Origin: Paracoccus sigandri
Lineage (GTDB): Bacteria > Pseudomonadota > Alphaproteobacteria > Rhodobacterales > Rhodobacteraceae
Direction: 5' to 3'
Assembly: GCF_003709565.1 (NCBI RefSeq)
Contig: NZ_QNRC01000006.1
Coordinates: forward strand, 174,481-238,480
DNA: 64,000 nt
Each line of letters begins with the position of its first letter. The stretch's first letter is position 1. Of the stretch, positions 18,058-26,615 are shown piece after piece. Under the pieces are notes generated by a model that did no database searches, was not told the DNA's origin, and saw only the letters and a program-made list of their open reading frames with translations. The translations under genes were made by a program, and so were the position numbers.

Positions 18058-18909
18058 ATGCGCAGACTTTTCAAAGCCGTTCTTGCCGGTGTGTTGGCCC
18101 TGGGGCTTGCCTCGCCGGTGCTGGCGCAGGACAAGGTGATCAAGATGGGCACGATGGCCTGGGAGGACGTGACACCGATCACCGGCATCACCAAAAAGGT
18201 GCTGGAGGAGAAGGGCTTCACCGTCGAGGTGACCGAGTTTTCCGAATGGGGCATCGCCTATGCGGCGCTGACGCGGGGCGATGTGCAGGTCCTGACCTCG
18301 CAGATCGATTACGTCGCGCAGGACTACTGGAACAGGAACAAGAACCGGCTGGAGAAGCTGTCGCCGGTCTCGCACGGGCTCTACCAGGGTATCGCGGTGC
18401 CCAGCTATGTCACCATCGACTCGGTCGAGGAGCTGAACGACAATGCCCAGCAGTTCGGCGGCAGGATCGTGGGGATCGAGCCCGGCGCGGGCCTGATGCG
18501 CGAGGCGGCCGATGCCGTCGATGCCTATGGGCTGAACCTGCAGCTGATCGAGGGCTCGACCGCCGGCATGACCGCGGCGCTGAAATCCGCCGTGGACCGC
18601 CAGGAATGGATCGCCGTCACCCTGTGGGAGCCGTCCTGGATGGTGCAGCAGTTCGACACCAAGTTCCTGGCCGATCCGCAGGGCGTGTTCGCCCCGCCGC
18701 AGGGCTATTACTGGATTGCCCAGAAGGGCTTTGCCGAAGCCAATCCCGAGGCGCGCGAGGTGATCGCTGGCGTCTATGTGCCGCTGGCCGACATCACCGC
18801 GATCAACGCGGCCGTGAACGACGGCAAGACCATGGACCAGGCCATCGCCGACTGGACCGAGGCCAATGCCGACCTGATCGGGCGCTGGGGCAACATCAAG
18901 TCCTACTGA
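18058..18909 (+). CDS. glycine betaine/choline-type ABC substrate-binding protein (OpuAC/ProX-like)
   Basis: 283 residues with a clear Sec signal (MRRLFKAVLAGVLALGLASP then VLAQ). The mature protein has the OpuAC fold pattern with scattered aromatic residues (MAWEDVTPIT, EFSEWGIAYAAL, TLWEPSWMVQQF, GYYWIAQKG) that could form the aromatic box around a quaternary ammonium group. It is the first gene of a four-gene importer operon lying directly after the LysR regulator and catabolic genes. A betaine or methylated amino acid is the likely cargo by family. Confidence 0.88.
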   Translation: MRRLFKAVLAGVLALGLASPVLAQDKVIKMGTMAWEDVTPITGITKKVLEEKGFTVEVTEFSEWGIAYAALTRGDVQVLTSQIDYVAQDYWNRNKNRLEKLSPVSHGLYQGIAVPSYVTIDSVEELNDNAQQFGGRIVGIEPGAGLMREAADAVDAYGLNLQLIEGSTAGMTAALKSAVDRQEWIAVTLWEPSWMVQQFDTKFLADPQGVFAPPQGYYWIAQKGFAEANPEAREVIAGVYVPLADITAINAAVNDGKTMDQAIADWTEANADLIGRWGNIKSY

Positions 18910-18984
18910 GCCTGCGCAGACGGGCGGCCCGGTATCGCGGCCGCCCGCTTGCCTATCGGAAAGACGTCACAGGGAGGCGTGGGA

Positions 18985-20049
18985 ATGACGCATAGTGAGG
19001 CGACGGAGGTTCTGATCGACTGCCAGTCGGTCTGGAAGGTGTTTGGCGACCGCTCGCCCGAGGCGATCCGGGCGATCACCGGCCGGGGCCTGGGCAAGCA
19101 GGAGGTGCTGAAGGAATTCGGCTGCGTGGTGGGCGTCTCGGATGCCAGCATCCAGGTGCGGCGCGGCGAAATCTTCTGCATCATGGGGCTGTCGGGCTCG
19201 GGCAAGTCGACGCTGATCCGGCTGCTCAATCGGCTGATCGAGCCGAGCTTGGGCAAGGTCACGGTCAAGGGCCGCGACATCGCCGCCATGGACGCCGCCA
19301 CCCTGCGCGAGACCCGCGCCCGCCATATCGGCATGGTCTTCCAGTCGGTCGCCCTGCTGCCGCAGCGCACGGTGCTGGAAAACGCCGCCTTTGGGCTGGA
19401 GGTCCAGGGCGTCGGCAAGGACGAGCGCAACCGCGCCGCCGAGGTCGCGCTGGACAAGGTGGGCCTCGCGGACTGGAAGGCGCGCTATCCGTCGGAACTG
19501 TCGGGCGGGATGCAGCAGCGGGTGGGGCTGGCCCGCGCGCTGACCTCGGACCCCGAGATCATCCTGATGGACGAGCCGTTCAGCGCGCTGGACCCGCTGA
19601 TCCGCCGGCAATTGCAGGACGAGTTCCGCCAGCTGACCAAGGACCTGGGCAAGTCGGCGGTCTTCATCACCCATGACCTGGACGAGGCGATCCGCATCGG
19701 CGACCGCATCGCCATCATGAAGGACGGCGTCATCATCCAGACCGGCACCGCCGAAGAGATCGTGATGAACCCGGCCGACCAGTATGTCGCGGATTTCGTC
19801 GCCGGCATCTCGCGGCTGCACCTGGTCAAGGCGCATTCGGTGATGGTCCCGCTTGCCGAATGGCAGGGCGATGCGGCCAGCTTGCCGCGCTGCTCCTCTG
19901 ATGCCGATATCGACGCGCTGATCGGCCAGATCACCGAGACCGGCAGCGACGCCGTCGCGGTCGAGGAGGACGGCCGGCTGGTCGGCGTGGTCACCATCCG
20001 CAACCTGCTGCTGGGCGTGCGCGGCGACGCCGACGCCCGCGCGGCCTGA
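18985..20049 (+). CDS. ABC transporter ATP-binding protein, ProV/OpuAA-like with CBS domain
   Basis: 354 residues. The N-terminal extension before the first strand and the motif FGCVVGVSDASIQVRRGEIF are typical of ProV. Walker A is GLSGSGKST, the signature is LSGGMQQRVGLARAL, and Walker B is IILMDEPFSALDP. A CBS-like region occupies about 290-350 (IGQITETGSDAVAVEEDGRL then VGVVTIRNLL); in OpuA such domains sense ionic strength. ATG at 18985 follows GGGAGG. It energises the two permeases that follow. Confidence 0.9.
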   Translation: MTHSEATEVLIDCQSVWKVFGDRSPEAIRAITGRGLGKQEVLKEFGCVVGVSDASIQVRRGEIFCIMGLSGSGKSTLIRLLNRLIEPSLGKVTVKGRDIAAMDAATLRETRARHIGMVFQSVALLPQRTVLENAAFGLEVQGVGKDERNRAAEVALDKVGLADWKARYPSELSGGMQQRVGLARALTSDPEIILMDEPFSALDPLIRRQLQDEFRQLTKDLGKSAVFITHDLDEAIRIGDRIAIMKDGVIIQTGTAEEIVMNPADQYVADFVAGISRLHLVKAHSVMVPLAEWQGDAASLPRCSSDADIDALIGQITETGSDAVAVEEDGRLVGVVTIRNLLLGVRGDADARAA

Positions 20050-20059
20050 GGGGATGGCG

Positions 20060-20890
20060 ATGGAAAACTTCGTGACCGCCTTCGACATGGCCGTCGACGA
20101 CGCCCTGTTCTGGCTGACCGACCATGCCGCCTTCATCTTCGACGGCATCCGCGCCCTGCTGGAGGGGCTTTACGACGGCATTCTCTGGCTGCTGATGCTG
20201 GCGCCCTTCCACGTCGTCTCGGTCCTGGCGGGGCTGATCGCCTGGCGCGTGATGAAAAGCCCCGGCGCGGGGATCGCGACCGTGCTGGCGATGGTCTTCT
20301 GCTGGTGGATGGGGCTCTGGGCGGAAACCATGAGCACGCTGGCACTGGTCGTCGCCGCCTCGGTCATCGCGCTGGCGATCAGCCTGCCGCTCGGCGTGCT
20401 GGCCGGGCTGATGCCGCGGCTGGACCGGGCCTTGGCGCCGGTGCTGGACCTGATCCAGACCATGCCGCCCTATATCTACCTGCTGCCCGCGATCGCGCTT
20501 CTGGGCTATGGCCCGGCGACGGCGCTGATCGCCACGGTGATCGTCGCCATGCCGCCGGCGGTCCGGCTGACCGCTCTGGGCATCCGCCGGACGCCCACCG
20601 AATTCATCGAGCTGGGCCATGCCACCGGGGTGACGCCCGCGCAGATGTTCCTGAAGATCCGCCTGCCCTTCGCGGTGCCCTCGATCATGGCCGGGGTGAA
20701 CCAGAGCCTGATGATGGCTTTCGGCATGGTGGTGATCGCGGGCATCGTCGGCTCGGGCGGGCTGGGCGAGACCATCTTCAGCGCCATCCGCACGCTGGAT
20801 ATCGCCAAATCCATCGACGCCGCCATCGCCATCGTCGTGCTGACCATGGTGCTGGACCGCGTGACCCAAAGCCTTGCGAGGGCAAAGTGA
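20060..20890 (+). CDS. betaine-type ABC permease 1 (ProW-like)
   Basis: 276 residues with an amphipathic N-terminal segment and about six membrane helices. The EAA-loop is seen as EFIELGHATGVTPAQMFLKI and the family pattern IQTMPPYIYLLPAIALLGYGP is conserved. The ATG at 20060 has AGGGG six bases upstream; an in-frame ATG at 20054 overlaps that ribosome-binding site. Its stop overlaps the start of the second permease, so the two are translated together. Confidence 0.88.
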   Translation: MENFVTAFDMAVDDALFWLTDHAAFIFDGIRALLEGLYDGILWLLMLAPFHVVSVLAGLIAWRVMKSPGAGIATVLAMVFCWWMGLWAETMSTLALVVAASVIALAISLPLGVLAGLMPRLDRALAPVLDLIQTMPPYIYLLPAIALLGYGPATALIATVIVAMPPAVRLTALGIRRTPTEFIELGHATGVTPAQMFLKIRLPFAVPSIMAGVNQSLMMAFGMVVIAGIVGSGGLGETIFSAIRTLDIAKSIDAAIAIVVLTMVLDRVTQSLARAK

Positions 20891-21720
20891 TGAACCAGAT
20901 TTCTCCGGGCGCCTTCCTCGCGCCGGCCGTCGACTGGCTGAACGCGAATTTCCACCCCTTCTTCGCGCTGGTGACCCGCGTGATCGAGGCCGTGCTGGGC
21001 GGGATCGAGGCCATGCTGCTGGTGCTGCCGCCCGTCGGGCTGATCGTGCTGGTCGCCGGTGCCGCCTTCTTCGCCGCCGGCCTGCGCATTGCCGTGCTGT
21101 CGGCCTGCTGCCTGGGCTTCTGCTGGCTGACGGGGCTGTGGACGGCCTCGATGCAGACCCTGGCCGTGGTGGTCGTCTCGGTCGCGATCGCCGTCGCCAT
21201 CGCCTTCCCGCTGGGGATCTGGGCCGCGCGCCGCGCCTCGGTCGAGGCGGCGCTGCGTCCGATCCTCGATGTGATGCAGACCGTGCCGCCCTGGGTCTAC
21301 CTGATCCCGGCGGTGATGATCTTCAGCCTGGGCCGGGTGCCGGCGATCATCGCCACGATCGTCTACGGCATCCCGCCGATGCTGCGGCTGACCACGCTGG
21401 CCTTCAAGGGCGTGCCGACCGACCTGAAGGAGCTGGGCCAGGCCATCGGCGCCAAGCCCCGCACCATCCTGTGGAAGATCGAGTTTCCCGCCGCCAAGCC
21501 CACCCTGCTGGTCGGGCTGAACCAGTGCATCCTGCTGTCGCTGGCGATGGTAGTTCTGGCGGGGCTGGTCGGCGCGGGGGGCCTCGGCGCCGAGGTCACG
21601 CGCGGGCTGACCCGCATGGAGATGGGCCTGGGCCTGCGCGCCGGCCTTGCCATCGTCGCAATCGCGCTGCTGCTGGACCGGCTGTCGCAGGGCGCGCTGG
21701 ATCGGCAGCGCAGGGCCTGA
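20890..21720 (+). CDS. betaine-type ABC permease 2 (ProW-like)
   Basis: 276 residues, similar in layout to the preceding permease but clearly different in sequence (VMQTVPPWVYLIPAVMIFSLG in place of the TMPPYIYLL block; EAA-loop DLKELGQAIGAKPRTILWKI). Two unlike ProW subunits imply a heterodimeric membrane part, whereas ProU and Cho systems use one. It ends 35 bases before the convergent lactate permease gene; no terminator was recognised in that gap. Confidence 0.88.
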   Translation: MNQISPGAFLAPAVDWLNANFHPFFALVTRVIEAVLGGIEAMLLVLPPVGLIVLVAGAAFFAAGLRIAVLSACCLGFCWLTGLWTASMQTLAVVVVSVAIAVAIAFPLGIWAARRASVEAALRPILDVMQTVPPWVYLIPAVMIFSLGRVPAIIATIVYGIPPMLRLTTLAFKGVPTDLKELGQAIGAKPRTILWKIEFPAAKPTLLVGLNQCILLSLAMVVLAGLVGAGGLGAEVTRGLTRMEMGLGLRAGLAIVAIALLLDRLSQGALDRQRRA

Positions 21721-21754
21721 GCCATGCGCTGCCGGTGTTCCTGCATCGGAGGCC

Positions 21755-23530
21755 TCAGCCTTTCACGGCCATGGCTGCCGGTGCGTGGCCGCGGTTGCGG
21801 GACATGGCGAACAGCACCGCGGCGGCCCAGATCGCGGCGGCGATCCACCACATGTTGAAGCCGCCCGCCAGCAGCGCGAAACCGATCAGCCCGCCCTGCA
21901 CGACGTAATAGGCCATCGGGATCAGGGTCTGGCGGATGATCGCGCCCTCGCGGTCGGTCAGGCCGACGGTGGCCGATGCGGCGACGACGTTATGCACGCA
22001 GATCATGTTGCCCGCCGCGCCGCCGATGGCCTGCAGCGCCACCACGGTGCCCGCGCCCGCCGCGCCCAGGCCGATCTGCTCGGCGGTCGAGAACTGGAAC
22101 AGCGAGAACATCATGTTGCTGACCGTGTTCGACCCGGCGACGAAGGCCCCCATCGCCCCGATCAGCGGCGCGAACATCGGCCAGGCATTGCCGACCGCCG
22201 CGGAAACGCCCTCGGCCAGGACGATGGGCATGCTGGCCAGCCTGTCCGAGGCCGAGTTCAGGAAGACCTGCACCATCGGCACCGCCAGCAGCAGCGCCGG
22301 CGCCGCGGCCATCATCGTCGTGCCCGAGGATTTCAGCGCCTTCGCATAATCGCTGCCCTTCATCCCGTGATAGAAGAAGGTGAACATCGAGGCGAGGATC
22401 AGCACCGTGCCCGGCAGATACAGCACCTGCGTGCGCGAGTTGATGCCCGAGCCGAACAGGTCGTCGAAGGCGACGGTCATGCCGGGCGAGGTCAGCCATG
22501 CCTTCAGCGGCTCGACCGTGCGGGTCAGGATCAGCAGAAGCACGACGAAGACATAGGGCGCCCAGGCCTTCAGCAGCGGCATCAGCGGCTTGCTGGCATG
22601 GTGGTCCTCCAGGTCGTCCAGCTTGCCGACCCAGGCCTCGTCCCAGTCCTTGCGGGGCGGGAAGTCGAAGCTGTCCCTGGGGATGAACAGCCCGCGCTTC
22701 GCGGCCGGCACCACGATCAGCAGCCCGATGATCCCGCCCAGAAGCGAGGGGAATTCGGGGCCAAGCAGGTTGGCGCTGATCCAGTAGGGGACGGTGAAGG
22801 CAAGGCCCGCGAACAGCGCGAATTTCCAGATGCGGAAACCCTCGATGAAGGACCGGTTCGCGCCGAAGAAGCGCGTCAGCATGCCCACCAGGATCAGCGG
22901 GATCAGGAAGCCCACCAGCCCGTGGATCGTGGCGACCTTGACCGCGATCTCGAACAGATAGTCGGTGAAGGCCATCGGCGCGATGGTGGTCTCGACGATC
23001 TGCTGGCCCGACAGGCCGGTATTCACGCCGACCAGGATCGGCGTGCCGACCGCGCCGAAGGACACCGGCGTCGACTGGATGATCAGCGTGACCATGACGG
23101 CGGCCATGGCGGGAAAGCCGATGGCGACCAGCAGCGGCGCGGCGATGGCGGCGGGCGTTCCGAAGCCCGAGGCGCCCTCGATCAGCGAGCCGAACAGCCA
23201 GGCGATGATGATCGCCTGCACCCGCCGGTCGGGCGAGATCGAGGTGAAGCCGCTGCGGATCGCGCGGATGCCGCCGCTTTCCTCCAGCGTGTACAGCATC
23301 AGGATCGCGCCGAAGACGATATAGAGCAGGCTGATCGCGGTCACGGCGCCGTTGACCGTCGCGCCCATGACGGTGGTCAGTTCGGTGCCCCAGACCAGCA
23401 GCGCGGTCGCCACCGTCACCACATAGGCGATGAGCATCGAGAACTTGGCCGAGCGCGCCAGCACCACCAGCAGCAGAAATACCGTGGCGATGGGCAGCAG
23501 GGCCAGGATGAATGTCACTAATCCAGCCAT
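21755..23530 (-). CDS. lldP: lactate permease (LctP/LldP family)
   Basis: 591 residues and at least twelve hydrophobic helices. Conserved family blocks are [12 protein letters not shown], the [17 protein letters not shown] [15 protein letters not shown], and [15 protein letters not shown]. It imports L- and D-lactate (and glycolate) with protons across the inner membrane. It lies 113 bases downstream of the D-lactate dehydrogenase gene in the same direction and should be co-transcribed from the operator region near 25450. Confidence 0.95.
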   Translation of the reverse strand: MAGLVTFILALLPIATVFLLLVVLARSAKFSMLIAYVVTVATALLVWGTELTTVMGATVNGAVTAISLLYIVFGAILMLYTLEESGGIRAIRSGFTSISPDRRVQAIIIAWLFGSLIEGASGFGTPAAIAAPLLVAIGFPAMAAVMVTLIIQSTPVSFGAVGTPILVGVNTGLSGQQIVETTIAPMAFTDYLFEIAVKVATIHGLVGFLIPLILVGMLTRFFGANRSFIEGFRIWKFALFAGLAFTVPYWISANLLGPEFPSLLGGIIGLLIVVPAAKRGLFIPRDSFDFPPRKDWDEAWVGKLDDLEDHHASKPLMPLLKAWAPYVFVVLLLILTRTVEPLKAWLTSPGMTVAFDDLFGSGINSRTQVLYLPGTVLILASMFTFFYHGMKGSDYAKALKSSGTTMMAAAPALLLAVPMVQVFLNSASDRLASMPIVLAEGVSAAVGNAWPMFAPLIGAMGAFVAGSNTVSNMMFSLFQFSTAEQIGLGAAGAGTVVALQAIGGAAGNMICVHNVVAASATVGLTDREGAIIRQTLIPMAYYVVQGGLIGFALLAGGFNMWWIAAAIWAAAVLFAMSRNRGHAPAAMAVKG

Positions 23531-23643
23531 CTTTCCTCCTCAGATGGGGCGGCAGGGCCGCCGTTTCGGTTCCGTTCGTTTCCCGCGCGGCCTGGTCCCG
23601 TGCCGCGATCAGGCCGCGCGGCAGGGCCGGAAGCCCTGGGCCG

Positions 23644-25359
23644 TCAATGCCAATGCGCGCATTTCGAGGTCTGGCCGATGCCGGGGTTCAGGCTGTTCGT
23701 CGGGTCGATCGCGCGATAGAACCCGGCCAGTTCCGGCTTGGCGCGATAGAGATGGCCGACATTGTGCTCGGCCGGATATTCGGCGCCGCGCTGGTCCAGC
23801 AGGCGCCACATCTCGTGCTCCACGGCCAGGCAGTCATGGCCCTTCTTCACGACGTAATCCTGATGGAAGACGTGGCAGAAGAAATGGCCGTAATAGAGCT
23901 TCTTCTCGATCTTCGCGTCCAGATCGGCGGGCAGGCGCTCGACCCAGTCGCGGTCGTCGCGGCGCAGCGCGATGTCCAGCGCCACGATGTCCTGAACCTC
24001 GCGGGCGTGGATCGCGCGATAGCGCACGGCGGCGCCGGCCACGGCGAAGCGGTGCAGGAAGGCGGCCTTGCCCTCGTCGGGGGTGCATTCGAACATGTCG
24101 CCGCTGGCCGAGGGGAACAGGCCGGACAGGTAGTCCCGCGCCTCGGCGATGCCCGCGCCGCCCATGCGCAGCAACAGGTGATGTTCATAGCGGTCGCGGA
24201 AATCGTCCATGCGCGCCGGCAAGTGGCGCTGCGCCAGCGCGGACAGGCCCTGGGCGATCCGGTCCGACAGGGTGGTGCCCAGCCCCAGCCTTTCGGTCAG
24301 CGCGTCCATGCGCGCCTTGGCGGCGAACAGCGCGGGCATCCGGTCGGTACCGGCGCGCCGGATGAACAGGAAGGTGTCCTTGCCGTATTTCGCCGCCACG
24401 TCATAGGCTTCGCGGTGGATATATTCCCCGGCGATCGGCAGGCTCTGGAAATTCGTCAGGATGTGGCGGCGGATCCCGGTCAGCTCGGCCGGGTCGTTGC
24501 TGCCGATCTAGAAGACCGCTGTGTCCGTCTCGGCCTCGAAGGTGTCCAGCCGCACGGCGAAGACCGCCAGCTTGCCCGCGCAGCCGGCGCTTTCGTGCAG
24601 CCGCCGCGGATCGGCGTTGAACCGCGCCGGGGTCGGGGCATCCACGTCGCGCACATGGGCGGCATATTCGCGGTCCGAGGCCCAGGCGTCGCTTGGCTCG
24701 GGCGCGGGCAGATCGCCGCGCTCGACACGGGCAAGGATCTCCTCGGGGTCGTTGCCCAGGGGCAGGCCCAGGTGATTGACCAGCGCGACCGAGCCGTCGG
24801 CGCGGACCTGGGCATAGAGGCTCAGCTCCGTATAGGCGGGCCCGCGCCGCACCAGCGCCCCGCCGGAATTGTTGCAGATCCCGCCCAGGACCGAGGCGCC
24901 GATGCAGCTTGAGCCGATCACCGAATGCGGTTCGCGGCCCAGGGGGCGCAGGCGCTTTTCCAGCGCGTCCAGCGTGGCGCCGGGCAGGCAGAGGACCTGC
25001 TTTCCGCCCTCGATCAGGTGGATGCCGCGCAGGCGCATGACGCTGATCAGCACGATCTCGCGGTCGTAATCCGCGTCCCAGGGGGTCGAGCCGCCGGTCA
25101 GCCCGGTATTCGCGGCCTGCAGGATCACCGCGCGGCCGGCAGCGATCGCGGCGTTCAGGACCCGCCACATCTGAACCAGCGATCCGGGCCTGACCACCGC
25201 CGCCACCGGACCCGCGCCATAGCGGAAGCCACGGGTATAGCGGCGCGTGGCGCGCGGCGCGGTCAGCACATGGCCCGCGCCCACGATGCCGCCAAGCTGC
25301 GCCAGCAGCGCGGCGCGCGGCATCTGGTCGGATCGGTCCCGTCCTGCGGCTGCGATCAT
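23644..25359 (-). pseudogene. dld: quinone-dependent D-lactate dehydrogenase interrupted by an in-frame amber codon
   Basis: The full frame is 571 codons, the same length as E. coli Dld. It starts at ATG 25359 after GGGAGGAG. The FAD-binding half (NTGLTGGSTPWD, SSCIGASVLGGICNNSGGAL) and the C-terminal half (RDRYEHHLLLRMGGAGIAEA, EHNVGHLYRAKPELAGFYR, DPTNSLNPGIGQTSK) are both well preserved in one frame. Codon 284 is TAG (24508-24510) where E. coli has Tyr in QVFYIGTNQPE; here it reads AVF-stop-IGSNDPAE. No other defect is visible. A recent nonsense mutation, a base-call error, or suppression are the possibilities. The truncated 283-residue product would lack the C-terminal part of the enzyme. 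Confidence 0.9.
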
Positions 25360-25448
25360 TGGCCGTCTCCTCCCTGCCGCCCCATGGGCGTCGGCCGTCA
25401 TCGGCGGACGGCCAGCATTCGATTGATGGATTACCTCTCCTGCATGCA

Positions 25449-25467
25449 TGGTAAAATTATTTTACCA
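25449..25467. promoter_or_regulatory. perfect 19-bp palindrome, probable LldR operator
   Basis: TGGTAAAATTATTTTACCA is a perfect palindrome (nine-base arms around one T) between divergent dld-lldP and the GntR-family gene. It carries the TGGT...ACCA pattern expected of FadR-subfamily (FCD) regulators such as LldR and PdhR. It sits 90 bases before dld and about 92 before the regulator, so it can control both directions. Confidence 0.75.
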
Positions 25468-25558
25468 AGATTGTCAAACCGGAAGTTGATTGCGCCGGCC
25501 CCGCTGCTTCGGCTACCATCGATTTCCGGGAGATTCCCGAGGGTTCGGAGGACCGGCG

Positions 25559-26332
25559 GTGGACAGGAAAGTGAACAAGGGCGCCAGCGCGGCAGAGGCC
25601 ACGGCCCGGCATATCGAGGAACTGATTCTCGAGGGTTCGCTTCGCTCTGGCGACCCGCTGCTGCCCGAGCGCGAGATGGCGCTGCGGCTGGATGTCTCGC
25701 GCCCGACATTGCGCCAGGGGATCAAGATGCTGGAAGACAAGGGGCTGATCGTCACGGATGCCGGCGGCACGCGCCGGATCGCGCCGCTGGCCACCAGCAT
25801 CACCGACCCGCTGGTCGAGCTGATGTCCTCGGGCGGCAGGGTGGTGGACGACTATCTGGAGCTGCGCAGCACGCTGGAAGGCATGGCCGCCAGCCTGGCG
25901 GCGACCCGCGCCAACGACGTGGACCGCGCGACGCTGACCCGCTGCATGGAGCGGATCGACCGCGCGCATGAGAAGGCCGATGCCCGCGACGAGGCCGAGG
26001 CCGATGTCGACCTGCATGTCGCCGTCTACGAGGCCAGCCACAATATCGTGCTGCTGCAGATCATGCGGGCGCTGTCGGGGATGCTGCGCAAGGGCGTGTT
26101 CCACAATCGCGAGAAGCTCTATGCCCGCTCCGAGGTGCGCGACGTGCTGCTGCTTCAGCACCGCGCCATCTTCGAGGCGGTGATGGCCCGCGATCCCGCC
26201 GCCGCCGCCCGCGCCGCCGAGGATCACATGGGCTATACGCGGCGTGTCCTGAACGAGATCGCCGCCGCCGAGGCGCGGCTGGAAATCTCGCTGCGCCGGC
26301 TTGAAGGCGGCAGCATCGCGCAACGCGACTGA
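25559..26332 (+). CDS. lldR: GntR-family regulator, FCD domain (LldR/PdhR-like)
   Basis: 257 residues from a GTG start at 25559 with GGAGGA six bases upstream. The N-terminal GntR winged helix covers about 10-75 (SLRSGDPLLPEREMALRLDV then SRPTLRQGIKMLEDKGLIV). The C-terminal FCD ligand domain has the metal-binding pattern D..H (DVDLHVAVYEAS) and later histidines (LLQHRAIFEAV, AAEDHMGYTRR). It is divergent from dld-lldP and most likely senses lactate or a related acid and represses that operon through the nearby palindrome. Confidence 0.85.
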   Translation: MDRKVNKGASAAEATARHIEELILEGSLRSGDPLLPEREMALRLDVSRPTLRQGIKMLEDKGLIVTDAGGTRRIAPLATSITDPLVELMSSGGRVVDDYLELRSTLEGMAASLAATRANDVDRATLTRCMERIDRAHEKADARDEAEADVDLHVAVYEASHNIVLLQIMRALSGMLRKGVFHNREKLYARSEVRDVLLLQHRAIFEAVMARDPAAAARAAEDHMGYTRRVLNEIAAAEARLEISLRRLEGGSIAQRD

Positions 26333-26337
26333 GGCGC

Positions 26338-26386
26338 CCACCGCAGGACGGCGGTGGCCCGGACCCTGCCGCGCGGTCGCTTTTTT
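26338..26386 (+). terminator. probable terminator after lldR
   Basis: CCACCGC-AGGACG-GCGGTGG forms a seven-pair stem directly after the lldR stop, and a run of six T (26381-26386) follows 23 bases later, itself preceded by a shorter GACC/GGTC pairing. The T-run is not adjacent to the main stem, so efficiency is uncertain. Confidence 0.4.
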
Positions 26387-26439
26387 CCCGATCCCGAAGC
26401 CTGTTCCTGCACCCGCCTGACCCGGCGGATTTCTTCCGC

Positions 26440-26453
26440 TTGATCTGAATCAA
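26440..26453. promoter_or_regulatory. FNR/ANR-type box upstream of the arginine deiminase operon
   Basis: TTGAT-CTGA-ATCAA is an exact match to the FNR consensus TTGAT-N4-ATCAA. It lies 163 bases before the first gene of the carrier-arcABC operon. Arginine deiminase operons are classic FNR/ANR targets, switched on when oxygen is low. No other feature in the 26333-26615 gap was recognised apart from the terminator. Confidence 0.85.
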
Positions 26454-26615
26454 GTTGGCGGCGCGCGATTCGTGAAACGCTTGGTGCAGTTTGCAAGGCC
26501 GCCCATCCGGCCCTGCGGTTTTCGGACGAGTTCGACCGCGGCGATGTTGCGCCGCCCCGCAGCCAGCAGCGGCATGAGGTCGCGTCGGCTGCCATCCCAG
26601 CCGCCGGAGGCAATC

